A stretch of DNA of 64,000 nt, from the NCBI GenBank assembly GCA_001566295.1, contig KQ964253.1, forward strand, positions 434,001 through 498,000, given 5' to 3'. Shown here in pieces: positions 53,137 to 62,242 of the stretch (position 1 is the stretch's first letter; each line of letters opens with the position of its first letter). A program made the translations under genes and the position numbers. The stretch comes from Microdochium bolleyi (lineage: Eukaryota; Ascomycota; Sordariomycetes; Xylariales; Microdochiaceae). The notes below the pieces were generated by a model. It worked only from the letters and a program-made list of their open reading frames with translations. It made no database searches and was not told where the DNA came from.

Positions 53137-54276
53137 TCACTTACATTCGATCGTGTCTGCGAGCTGGCACATGCAGTGCGCTAGGATGGCGCCTCCGCCC
53201 TCGCGACCTTTTTCCTCCGCGATACTTGCGCGCGTGCGCAGGAACTGGACCCAGCGGAGAGGTCGATCCCCAAGGTTGCGCGCCATCATCATTACATGCA
53301 AGACTTCGAGGAAGCCTCGCAGCCGACCGACCATCTCAGCTGTCAGGGCTGGCGCAAATTCGTGCAGCAGGTCTCGCATTGACTGCTCAATCTTCTGAGT
53401 GGTGTCATAGATGGCTGCGACCGCAGTGGTGGTACTCCCAATCTCGCCGATTGACTCGCGCTGCCTTTTCGCAATGGCCGTGTAGTCATCTCTCAACTCT
53501 TGCTGCTCTCGTAGGAGCCTTTTCTGCTGGAGCTGAAATTTCGGCATCTCATCTTTGACGCTGTCATGGCTACTCGGAATCAAGGCAGTCGCGTCTGTGG
53601 ATATGCTCTTGTCGGCTCTGCCCAGCGCAGAACTCTGACACGATCCAAGTAACAGCAATGCTGCTGGGTGAGAATCGCTGGTGTCGAGCGGCTCCAGGCC
53701 ATGTTTTTCTGGCATGGTGAGTGACTTCCACTCAACCAGGGCAATAGTGACGCCAAACATGGGGTCAATTTGTGTGAGACTGGTCGTGCTCGAGGTAGCG
53801 AGATTCTGAAAACCGTCCATGTAGAACCGCACCAGCTGCCAGAGCAAGCGCGGAGTGACGCCAGATGGTTTCGAAATGCTTCCTTCATACAGCTCGTCCG
53901 CCACGAAGTGCCAGAACCATCCGTGCGGCTCATAGGTCTGCTGGAATTTGGACGCATCGTCATCCCAGTGCTGCCTGAAGGCGTTGCAGGCGGCGAGGAA
54001 AAGCTTCTTGACGCCGTAGGGTGCATCTTCTCGGCATCTGTCATCGGTCCCGTGTTGCCACAGGATAACCTCGCACATGATCGTGAGATCGCAGCGGCTT
54101 GGTCGTTTTGTTTTGGATTCGTCGAACCCGGACATCCAGGTAATCTTCCGGAAGACTTTATCCTCTTCTCTCTGCAGGCGCAGGGCCTCCTTGCGTGCTG
54201 CGTAGTCGGCAGCTACATCGCCATCGCTCGCGTCATGACCCAAAACCGACTTGGGTGGCGTGAAAGGAGATGACAT
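53137..54276 (-). CDS. Orphan protein with helical domain and coiled coil (pair member 2)
   Basis: 379 aa, uninterrupted, starting MSSPFTPPKSVLG. Residues ~25-175 are helical and include CDLTIMCEVILWQHG, GVKKLFLAACNAFRQHW, then HGWFWHFVADELYEGSISKP and RLLWQLVRFYMDGFQNLA, which parallels the core of the neighbouring 246-aa protein. A Ser-rich linker is followed by a basic/Gln-rich coiled coil (~240-275, KFQLQQKRLLREQQELRDD) and a further helical C-terminus. No signal peptide or membrane segment. Not a family I recognise; it could belong to a fungal group with a shared helical domain and variable coiled-coil tail. Confidence 0.65.
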   Translation of the reverse strand: MSSPFTPPKSVLGHDASDGDVAADYAARKEALRLQREEDKVFRKITWMSGFDESKTKRPSRCDLTIMCEVILWQHGTDDRCREDAPYGVKKLFLAACNAFRQHWDDDASKFQQTYEPHGWFWHFVADELYEGSISKPSGVTPRLLWQLVRFYMDGFQNLATSSTTSLTQIDPMFGVTIALVEWKSLTMPEKHGLEPLDTSDSHPAALLLLGSCQSSALGRADKSISTDATALIPSSHDSVKDEMPKFQLQQKRLLREQQELRDDYTAIAKRQRESIGEIGSTTTAVAAIYDTTQKIEQSMRDLLHEFAPALTAEMVGRLRGFLEVLHVMMMARNLGDRPLRWVQFLRTRASIAEEKGREGGGAILAHCMCQLADTIECK

Positions 54277-55309
54277 TGTGCCTGGTGGTCACGCAAGGGT
54301 GAGACGACCTCAGTGGCTCGCGGTTGGACGATCTCCGATAAAGATGAAAATTGCAGGTTCCGCGTCCTCTGAGTGCTGGCCGCCACGAATCCCTTGAGAA
54401 AGTCGTGGCTAAGGATATCACGAGGTGAGTTGATTGTGATGTGGTCGTGACGCTCTCGGTTGAAGGTGTCGACAGAAGTGACAAGTAGGGATGCTGAAGT
54501 CAAATGGAAGTAATCCAGACAAAAACTGTGTATGAAATGATTTAGCGGCTCATATCTACGAGAAAAAGGATCACTCCATCGTAGGTGGCTGTGAATCATG
54601 TGGTGGAAGAAGCCCTGGAGTGCTCAGTGTGGCAAGAGTGAAAATGACACATTCTTGGGTCGCTGTCCACTGAGTTGCAGGTACTGAAATTTCCAAACGA
54701 ATGCCCACTTCGCAGGTTGTGCAAGCGCCTGCTCACCAAGATCATTCTGCCTGAAATATCTCAATCTCCAGACCGTATACATTACCATGCTATTTTCGGA
54801 CTGACCATGCCACAGTGGTTTGAGTCAACGGAACCATGCGAACGGCAGTGGCATCTGTGCATATCCCGTCTTGCTCAGTCTTGTTTTACTAATAAGCTAC
54901 TCGATTTTCCAGTCCAGCTTTCACTTACACCAAGTTCTCCAAGGCACAATATGGAGGGTGCACAGTGACGAACCAGTATGGGAAGATTGGCTCACAAAGA
55001 TGGAAATCGGCGCACTTCTCTGGGGAGATATTCCGGCACCCTTCTAGCAATATCCCTTTTCCACAAGCAAGGAAGTGATTAGAGTGTGCAATAAAGGAAA
55101 TCAGGGGGTTTCTTTCCCTGCGATTCGTTGAAGTCGGTCTATTTCTATGTGAGTTTCATATCCATCTAGATTCATGCCTTGAGAACTTCGGCCTTCTCTC
55201 GCACTCCTACTTATGAGTGGCAGCTAAGATCGCTCGAGTAGTAAGCGTCGGCTTTGCCCCAAGAGGGCGAGCTGAGATATCCAGAAGGTGAGAGAAAGGG
55301 TGCGTGATT
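54277..55309. other. Intergenic
   Basis: 1 kb between the orphan gene start and the transporter stop. AT-richer, short frames only, nothing recognised. Confidence 0.45.
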
Positions 55310-57144
55310 TCATAGCACGAAGACGAACTCCTCGTTCTGCAGGTCTGTCAAGTCCTCGAACGCATGCTCCCCAAGCCGCTCGCTCTCGTTATTCCTGCCT
55401 GCTGGTTCATCATGCGTGCAAACTTCTTCTCGGAACATCTCTTCGTCAATTTCATCGCCATATCTCGTTCCCGCTCTTCTCGCAGCATCCTCGGCCGAGT
55501 CCAGACTCGTGTCGACAATCACGGCACTCTTCCCAACAGCAACCCTCATCTTGGCGTGCCGCTCATTGAGTCGGCGCAGGTGCACGCTCGCCAGCATGGT
55601 CAGACCCACGATCGCGAAAAAGAGAATCAAATTGGACGCCAGGCCGGGCGCATAGCCGGGCGCATCGGTCTGGCTGTACAGCAGCGGCCCGATGATATTA
55701 CCGAGACTCTGGCCGAGGAAGAGCGCCGCATTGTTGCATTTGCTCTTCGTGTCGCCAGCAGTGTTCTGCATAGACCAGGAATAGACTAGTGGTGCTAAGG
55801 AGACGGGTTTCGTAAGCTTCATGTCTGAAATAATTCTGCTGTGGGCGCAGGGCTGGAGACTTACTGATTCCAGGATAGATCGACACGAGATAGTATCCAA
55901 ACAACAGCATGACCTGGTGTTCAGCATCGTGCGGGAGTGCCAGGAGTATCATGTAGCCGACAATGACAGGACAGCTCAGCCACACGATGACATTGCTCTT
56001 CCGCTTCCACTTCGTAGCGAGGTATGATCCTCCCAGGATCGAGATCCCCTGGATGACACCATACGGCATGTTAAACAGGGTAGTCTCGAACTTGTCGAAT
56101 CCGAATGTGCTGATGATGAGCGGGCCAAAAGTGGTGATGCCCCCGGACGGGATGCTGATGGAAAGGCTGAGCGCGAACCAGAGCCAGGTCTTGAGGTCGA
56201 GGAGTGTCTCCTTGAGATGGTCGGGTCGCCACTCGTGCGATGCAACACCCATCTGGTTGACCCTGAGTCGCTCGATCGCGATGAGCTTTTCATGGTCGTT
56301 GAGAAACCTGGCTTCTATCGGAGAGTCGGGCATGAAGATCAGCATCACGAAGCTAAAGGCCACTGTGATGACGCCGAAGAACAAGAATATGAGCTATGTA
56401 GTCGCAAGTTAGTGACGAAACGGGCGTCGCTGGCAGAGCTCAAAGACAAACTTGGTACGGCCGCAGGGAGGACTGGATATGTCCGATGCCATAGGTGATC
56501 AGACTGCCCAGCGTAGCTGCAACGCCATTCATGGCAAACCAGTAGCTCGTGCGGGTCGTCTGCTCGCCGCGCTTCCACCACATTGCCGTAATGGCGACGA
56601 AGCTCGGCCCAATCGTGGCCTCGAACGCGCCCAAGCAGAACCTCGCGATCATCATGCTGCCAAAGCTGTGCGTAGCAGCCATCAGACACAGCGCAGTGCC
56701 CCAGAGGAGCACCATGATGCTGGTGAACTTGGCGATGGGCAGCCGCACGAGCAGCCAGGCGAGCGGGAACTGCATGATGAGCTGCGCGAGGTAGACGATG
56801 GACCCGAGCCAGCTGTACTGGTCGCCCTCAAGCCCGATGTCGTCGATGAGACCGAAGACGGATGCGTACGAGAGCGTCGTCTTGTCGGCGACCTGGAGGA
56901 AGTAGACGGTGAGCATGATGGGCAGCAGCACCGTGTCGATGCGCCGGAGGACGCGGCTGTTGTCCTCGGAGGTCACGACGACGCGGCCATGGTCGCCGCT
57001 CTTCTTGCGCAGCAGCTCGCCGGCGGCGCTGCGGTGCGGAGGAGCAGGCGATGAGCGCTGTGACCCAGCTTCTTCATCGGTTGACGCCACGGGCTGGTAC
57101 CTGCCCGCGGTTGCAGACCGGCTTGTGGAGAAGAAGCCCGCCAT
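55310..57144 (-). CDS. Major facilitator transporter, Dal5/allantoate permease type
   Basis: Exons 56452-57144, 55865-56393 and 55310-55794; introns of 58 and 70 bases. The first has a GTTTGT donor and CTAAC branch; the second a GTAAGT donor and CTTAG acceptor, joining YPGI to TPLVYSW. Product 568 aa. Start at MAGFFSTSR; the frame upstream is GC-rich leader. A ~75-residue cytoplasmic tail precedes about 12 membrane segments with anion:cation symporter motifs: ADKTTLSYASVFGL in TM1, RFCLGAFEATIGPSF, and QNTAGDTKSKCNNAALFLGQSLGNIIGP. An acidic C-terminal tail follows. Dal5-like carriers import organic anions such as allantoate, ureidosuccinate or vitamins; the substrate cannot be read from sequence. 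Confidence 0.9.
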
Positions 57145-57916
57145 TGAGACTGCCAAGGAGGAGTGGCGTGTCGCAAAAGCGCGTGGAGAGGCAATGCGGA
57201 ATTCCTCAACCAGGCGGCCTGGTGAACTTGAAGCTGGGCAGAGAGAAGAGCACGATGCAGGTGTAGCACAAGCAGGGAGTGGTTTTGCTTGCCAAGCCGG
57301 ACCCCGGATGCCGGCGCCCACAGCGCTGTTCCGGGGGCTGCCCGCGGGGGCATGGGCCCACCTCAAAGGCGGAGCAGGCCGCTTCATACGATGCCGGCCT
57401 GTCACGGCGACCACGGCGGCAGTTTACAGTATTTATAAGTGAATTGTTTGTATATTCTAGGCCCGTGCCTTAGGCCCGATTAACGGATTCTTCCGGATGA
57501 ATTCCTTTGATGTTGAGACTACATACTTGGAAAAGGACAGATCGCGTTATCCTGCGCAGTCCGCTCTTTGGTTCAGGAATAAACTAGATATTGGACATAA
57601 AGCGGCACCTGGAGAGAAAGTGCACCTATTTTCTAATAGTCCCATGCTTTCTTGGTAAACCGATTGAGTTAACGACCTGATTGGCTCTCATGGTTGTGGA
57701 CAAGATGCCGAGTCAGCATCGTTCGGCATTCTCACGACCATGGACAGTAAGCCCCTGGCCCCGCACCTCCGCTCAACCCGGAGCAGCTTACTCGTGAACA
57801 AGTGCCCATCTCCCTGAGCTTTTCGCGCGCTGCTCTGCACCACATGTTTCGCGATCCAGATCACGCACGTTTTTTGGTTTTTTGACCTTCGAATTTTTGC
57901 TCAGAAGCAGGAAAGG
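57145..57916. promoter_or_regulatory. Shared divergent promoter, transporter / GST-like gene
   Basis: 772 bases between divergent starts. The transporter side is GC-rich; toward the GST-like gene a T-rich tract (57870-57900) precedes the ATG. No specific site recognised. Confidence 0.35.
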
Positions 57917-58929
57917 ATGAGCTCTGACGCCATTGTGTTGTACGATATCCCCTCGAGGCCGCCATGTAAGGCGTGGTCCCTGAACACTTGGAGAGGTGAG
58001 GACAACTCTATTCGTTCTAGTGGCGGATCTACCGGTTCAGAGAAGTTCTGTGTACTGATTAGACCTCTTGCCAGTCCGGCTCATCCTCAACTACAAGAAC
58101 ATTCCGTACAGGACGCAATGGGTAAGGCTCAGTGTCTCGATCTAAATCGTGGTGGCTGACTTGCCGTTCTTTAAAGCTCGAGTACCCTGAGATCAAGCCG
58201 ACTCTTCAGCCCTGGTAGGTTCTCTCCAGGCATACGGGTATGAGTGCGCGGCGTTTGAGCTCCTCGACTAATTCCAGGGGCACGCGCCTTCCCAGCTTCA
58301 ACGACCCCAATATAGAAACATACACCGTGCCGACCATCGCACTGCCCAGCGGCGGAGGCCATATCATGAACAGTAAGGATATCGCCAGAGTCCTCGAGAC
58401 GAAGTATCCCTCGCCGCCACTGATCCTCGAGTCCCCTCTCGCGAAGCGGGCCACGGCGCTCCAAATCGAGATATGGGAAGCAATCGAGCCCATCGTGCTC
58501 ACGCACGTGCACAAGAGGCTGCTAAACGAAGTGAACTTCCCATTCTGGCGAGAGACGAGGGAGCCCTGGCTCAACGACTCGGACGCTACGAAGGGCAGCA
58601 GTGAACAGAGCGACGCGCGGTGGAAGACGCTCGAGGATGCGGAAGACGAGCTGTATGCTAATGATGCTGCGGCGATGGACGGGGCGTGGGAGAAGGCCGG
58701 GTCTGCGAATGATGGGATGGCCGCTCTTCTCCGGCAGGACTCGAGCGGGCCGTTTCTCAGCGGCAGCGAGGTGTCGTTCTCGGACTTCCAGTGGATCGGG
58801 CTCTTGTTGTTCGTCAGGCGGATCGGGGAGGATCAGTGGGAGAAGATGCGGGCTTCTGTCAAGGACTTTGGACCACACGACGAGCTGCTACATGCCGCGA
58901 GACCGTGGATCGAGAGAGATGGCCACTGA
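57917..58929 (+). CDS. Glutathione S-transferase-like protein
   Basis: Four exons: 57917-57995, 58075-58121, 58177-58214, 58278-58929; GTGAGG, GTAAGG and GTAGGT donors and in-phase joins; 271 aa. The thioredoxin-like N-terminal domain begins IVLYDIPSRPPCKAWSLNTWRVRLILNYKNIPYRTQWLEYPEI and continues to YTVPTIALPSGGGHIMNSKDIARVLETKYP, whose Val-Pro cis-proline and NSKDI glutathione-binding turn are GST hallmarks. The C-terminal domain is all-helical (LQIEIWEAIEPIVLTHV; FSDFQWIGLLLFVRRIG). The pattern is closest to the fungal beta-etherase/GSTFuA-like branch, which handles hydrophobic ligands or aromatic ethers. Exon 4 alone reads open further upstream, but that is intron sequence. Confidence 0.88.
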
Positions 58930-59029
58930 CATGCCGTTCGGGGAGTTATCGTGATTCTTCTCGCCACGAGTTTAAAATTCATAGTCTTTCAGCACGAGAA
59001 GTGGTTCCCACGGCAAAGGGTAGCAATGC

Positions 59030-60001
59030 TCAAGCTGCCTTCTCAGCCTCGGGTCGATCTATCCGGTACACAACCTTGGCCGTGTTGAAGTACGCCTCAT
59101 ACTCAACATCCTCCCCGCCCTCATCCTCGATATCATAATGATAATGCCCACCCGCATCCTCCCCCGTGGCCGAGAAAGTATGCGTGTGCTCCAGCCTCAG
59201 CCCCACCTTCCCGCCTGGATCCGCGGAATGCAGCACCGTCAGCCCGACAATCGGACCCCGGTACTCGTGCCAGGTGAGCCACTTCATCAGCTGGTCCAGA
59301 TCCCTGAACGGGCGGTCTTTCTCATCAGGGAAGTCCGGCATGACATGATACTTCGCGAGGCCCTTCTTGATGAGCACCACGCCCCCCAGGCTGACCACCG
59401 TCGAGCCCTCGGCGTCCCCGTAAGCCTCGCGCAGCGCCGCCTGGACGCACTCTGTAAAACTCGCCGCGTCGCCGGTGCGCCTCCGCGCCGTGATCCGCAG
59501 CACATCGCCCGGCTCCCCGCGCGAGCCGAAGAGGTTGCACATCAGCGCGCAGCCGAGGCTGTCCTGCTTCCGCACCTCGACTTTCCCGGTGTCCTTCCGC
59601 ACCAGCGCGCAGCGAGACTCGTTGCGCACCTTGTTGTCTTCCCAGCTGTAGCACGGCGCCCACTCGCTGTTCTGCCCGACGTCCCGGTACGGCCCGGCCC
59701 CGGCCCCGAGCAGCATGCCCCGCGCGGCGTCCATCCCCATCGCGTCCCGCGCGATCTCAGGGAGCGACCATACCGCAGATAAGTCTGGGGAGGGGAAGAG
59801 GTTCGACTGCCCGCCGACCTCGGCGATCTTCTCGTCGCCACTCAGACCCTGGGCTGCGAGGTGGAAGGGCGGCTGCCGCAGGTCTGGGCAGGGGCTGACG
59901 CTGACGGAGCAGTGGGCGTAGTTCCTGCTCAGGGCCGGCTGGAGGACGGCTGCGAGGGCGGACAGGGAGGGCGGGGAGAGGGGGTATTTTTGTGTAATCA
60001 T
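59030..60001 (-). CDS. C11orf54-type ester hydrolase (DUF1907)
   Basis: Single exon, 323 aa from MITQKYPL, close to the ~315 aa of the human protein; the frame continues upstream but looks like leader. Family blocks: CPDLRQPPFHLAAQGLSGDEKIAEVGG, an Ala/Gly-rich GMLLGAGAGPY, the KGLAKYHVMPDFP region, and LEHTHTFS followed by GGHYHYD. The three conserved histidines of HTH...HYH-type motifs ligate the active-site metal in the human PTD012/C11orf54 structure, which has ester hydrolase activity. Usually small, soluble and nuclear or cytoplasmic. The 3' end is convergent with the GST-like gene, only 100 bases away. Confidence 0.9.
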   Translation of the reverse strand: MITQKYPLSPPSLSALAAVLQPALSRNYAHCSVSVSPCPDLRQPPFHLAAQGLSGDEKIAEVGGQSNLFPSPDLSAVWSLPEIARDAMGMDAARGMLLGAGAGPYRDVGQNSEWAPCYSWEDNKVRNESRCALVRKDTGKVEVRKQDSLGCALMCNLFGSRGEPGDVLRITARRRTGDAASFTECVQAALREAYGDAEGSTVVSLGGVVLIKKGLAKYHVMPDFPDEKDRPFRDLDQLMKWLTWHEYRGPIVGLTVLHSADPGGKVGLRLEHTHTFSATGEDAGGHYHYDIEDEGGEDVEYEAYFNTAKVVYRIDRPEAEKAA

Positions 60002-62242
60002 GGTGGTTGATCTTGTCGTGCACAGTTTAGTCTGCCGTCTGGTCAGCTCTTGGTGACTTGGGCGTCTTATTGTTGTTGTCATGAAAGGCTATGAGAATGA
60101 GTTTGGCAGCGGCAGCTAGATGGCCGCTTGGTTCCTGCGGTTCGCGGGGGAGGGGGCCGGTTTCTCTGGGGGGAAGTTCGCCAACTGTGGATCGCACTTA
60201 CACAGCACGATGACGTTGTAGAAGCCAACATGTGCTTGCATTAACTTCTGTGAACAGGACAAACCAAAAGTTCTCGCATCTCTGACCTCATTCAAGATCG
60301 CCCGACATTCGCGATTGTCACAGCAGTCGTCATGGTGTGTTTTGTCCTGTACTTGGTGTGGATGCACGGTTGCTTTAAACGGAGACTCGCCTCCCACTTC
60401 GTGATCGGATTTGCGCAAGGCTGCGGGCACGGTGTCCGCAGCTACGCCGTCACGTATACCCTGCCGTTTGTAGAAATATAAATCTCTACTCTGTCCTCAT
60501 CAAAATTTTCTTCATTCGATAGTTTGTAACCCTTTTCGGTAGTCTTGAAGGATTTGTCTCTTTTTCCTTTTTTCCTGAGAAATTTCAAACACGGGTTCCA
60601 AAAAGTCTCCCTGCTGTGTGTGACAAAAGATCCATCGTTCGTTTTCTCATCGCAGAAGCAGATATGGCTATCCTATTCATTATCGTCGAGCTCTGTTGGC
60701 GCCTCATGACTGAGCACGATGAGAGAGTCTAGGAAGAGTCGATAGGTCATAAGGCGTGGTGTACAATGTGGGAAACAAACCGAAAGTGCCGCCAATGCCC
60801 AATATCAGTGATCAACAGCGCGATGGCGCATCGTTGCTCCTGGTGACTGATCGCGGCCACAACTAGCTCAGTGGTCAGCCGCAGCTAAAGACTGTTAGGA
60901 GCAAAGGCAGTTGCCGGTTGACAAAGGCTGTGTGGACGTGGGAGTCGAGATCTGTCGTGGGTCGGATCGCGGAACCTTAAACCGACGCTATGCAATGGCA
61001 TCAACATGGCCAGTAGAGCCTCTTGCATGTTGCTCAGGGCGGCGAGTAATGTTGATCAACAAGGCCAGGGCTTTTCCGAGGTCCCCAAAAGACTGAAATC
61101 GGGACTGCATACATGGGGGCTGAAGGTTGAGTTCGTCCGAAGTCCTCTCTGGTGCCTTGCAACGCAGGGAACGGCAGGGATGGCACAGCTCCAGAGCACG
61201 TGGGATCACCCAGGCTCCAAATGGGCTTGTGTTGCACGGCACCTTTCGATTCTGAACCTGGGCAGCATGACAGCCCCGAGGATGACATGTTGACGACCTG
61301 ACCCCTGTTGCTCTGCCTACCAGGGCGCGTGTTGACGACGAGTCTCGCCACTGCAACGACCGCCCACCGGCAATCCAGCAACTTAGCTCGGTGGGCTCAT
61401 GTCTGAGACTTTTGCTTTGCATGCAAAGTGCGATGGTCGCGGCGCCGGCTTTGCGCCAATTTAGCACGCGGCGGGCGTGTTGACGGGACTACCCTGCTTT
61501 TTTTCCTTTATGCGCGCGCGAGTGAGGCGGCGATCGGATCAATGGTCGGTGTCTTGGCCAGGGCAGCGTCTGGCCGTGCACATGTCAGTCAAATCAAGAT
61601 GACGAACGAGATGAGCGCTCTCGAGTGGACTACACAGTCGAGGAAGGCGGCCAGGGAAGTGGGGCCGACCTGGGGTGCAGCCAACCAGGGCGGGTGGGCC
61701 CGTCGCAGGAGCACCAAAGAGGAAGTGACGCAGGCCCTGGCCGGGGCCGGTGTCGGTCGCCCTGGCAACAGGTCGCTCCTTCCACCGCAGCGAGATCCCA
61801 ATGTCAACAACCGCGGCCCAGCAGCTGCCCGGCCAGGCCTCACTCATAGCTGCCGGCGGCCTGGCTGCATCCACTCTTGCCAAATCCACTTCCTGTCCTC
61901 TCCATCCACCATCTCACAGACCTCGCTGTCGCACCGCATCCCCTACATCTCCAAAGACACACAAAGGTCCCAGGCAAACAGCTCAAAGACCCCCGGCTCC
62001 AAACTGACCCTCGTCGCCTGCACAAGGCCACAAACAACTCTCTAGTTCTCATCCTCTCAAGTCCCATCTGCTGCTGAAGACGTCCTAAGTATCCCTCTCT
62101 GCCCGGCCAGACTGGCTTGCGCTGCGTGAGTTTCGGACAAGACCTAGAGACTCGTCGCCCTCTCTGGTCTCCGATTTCCATATAGGATCATTCGACAATA
62201 ACGACAACCGACAACTATAATCCGAACTCGACTCTCATCACA
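60002..62242. promoter_or_regulatory. 2.2-kb divergent upstream region of the zinc-finger regulator
   Basis: No supported gene. The stretch lies between the divergent DUF1907 and Ace2-like genes. The last ~350 bases are CA/CT-rich (61870-62240), typical of a long fungal 5' UTR. Long upstream regions are common for regulatory genes. Frames at 61.4-62.0 kb are short or low-complexity. Confidence 0.4.

Noticed and set aside
58240..58277. Intronless 229-aa start for the GST-like gene
   Set aside because: These bases are intron sequence; the upstream exons restore a full GST N-terminal domain in phase.
61428..62045. 205-codon plus-strand frame upstream of the Ace2-like gene
   Set aside because: Low-complexity Ser/Thr/Arg content within a probable long 5' UTR; no homology signal seen.
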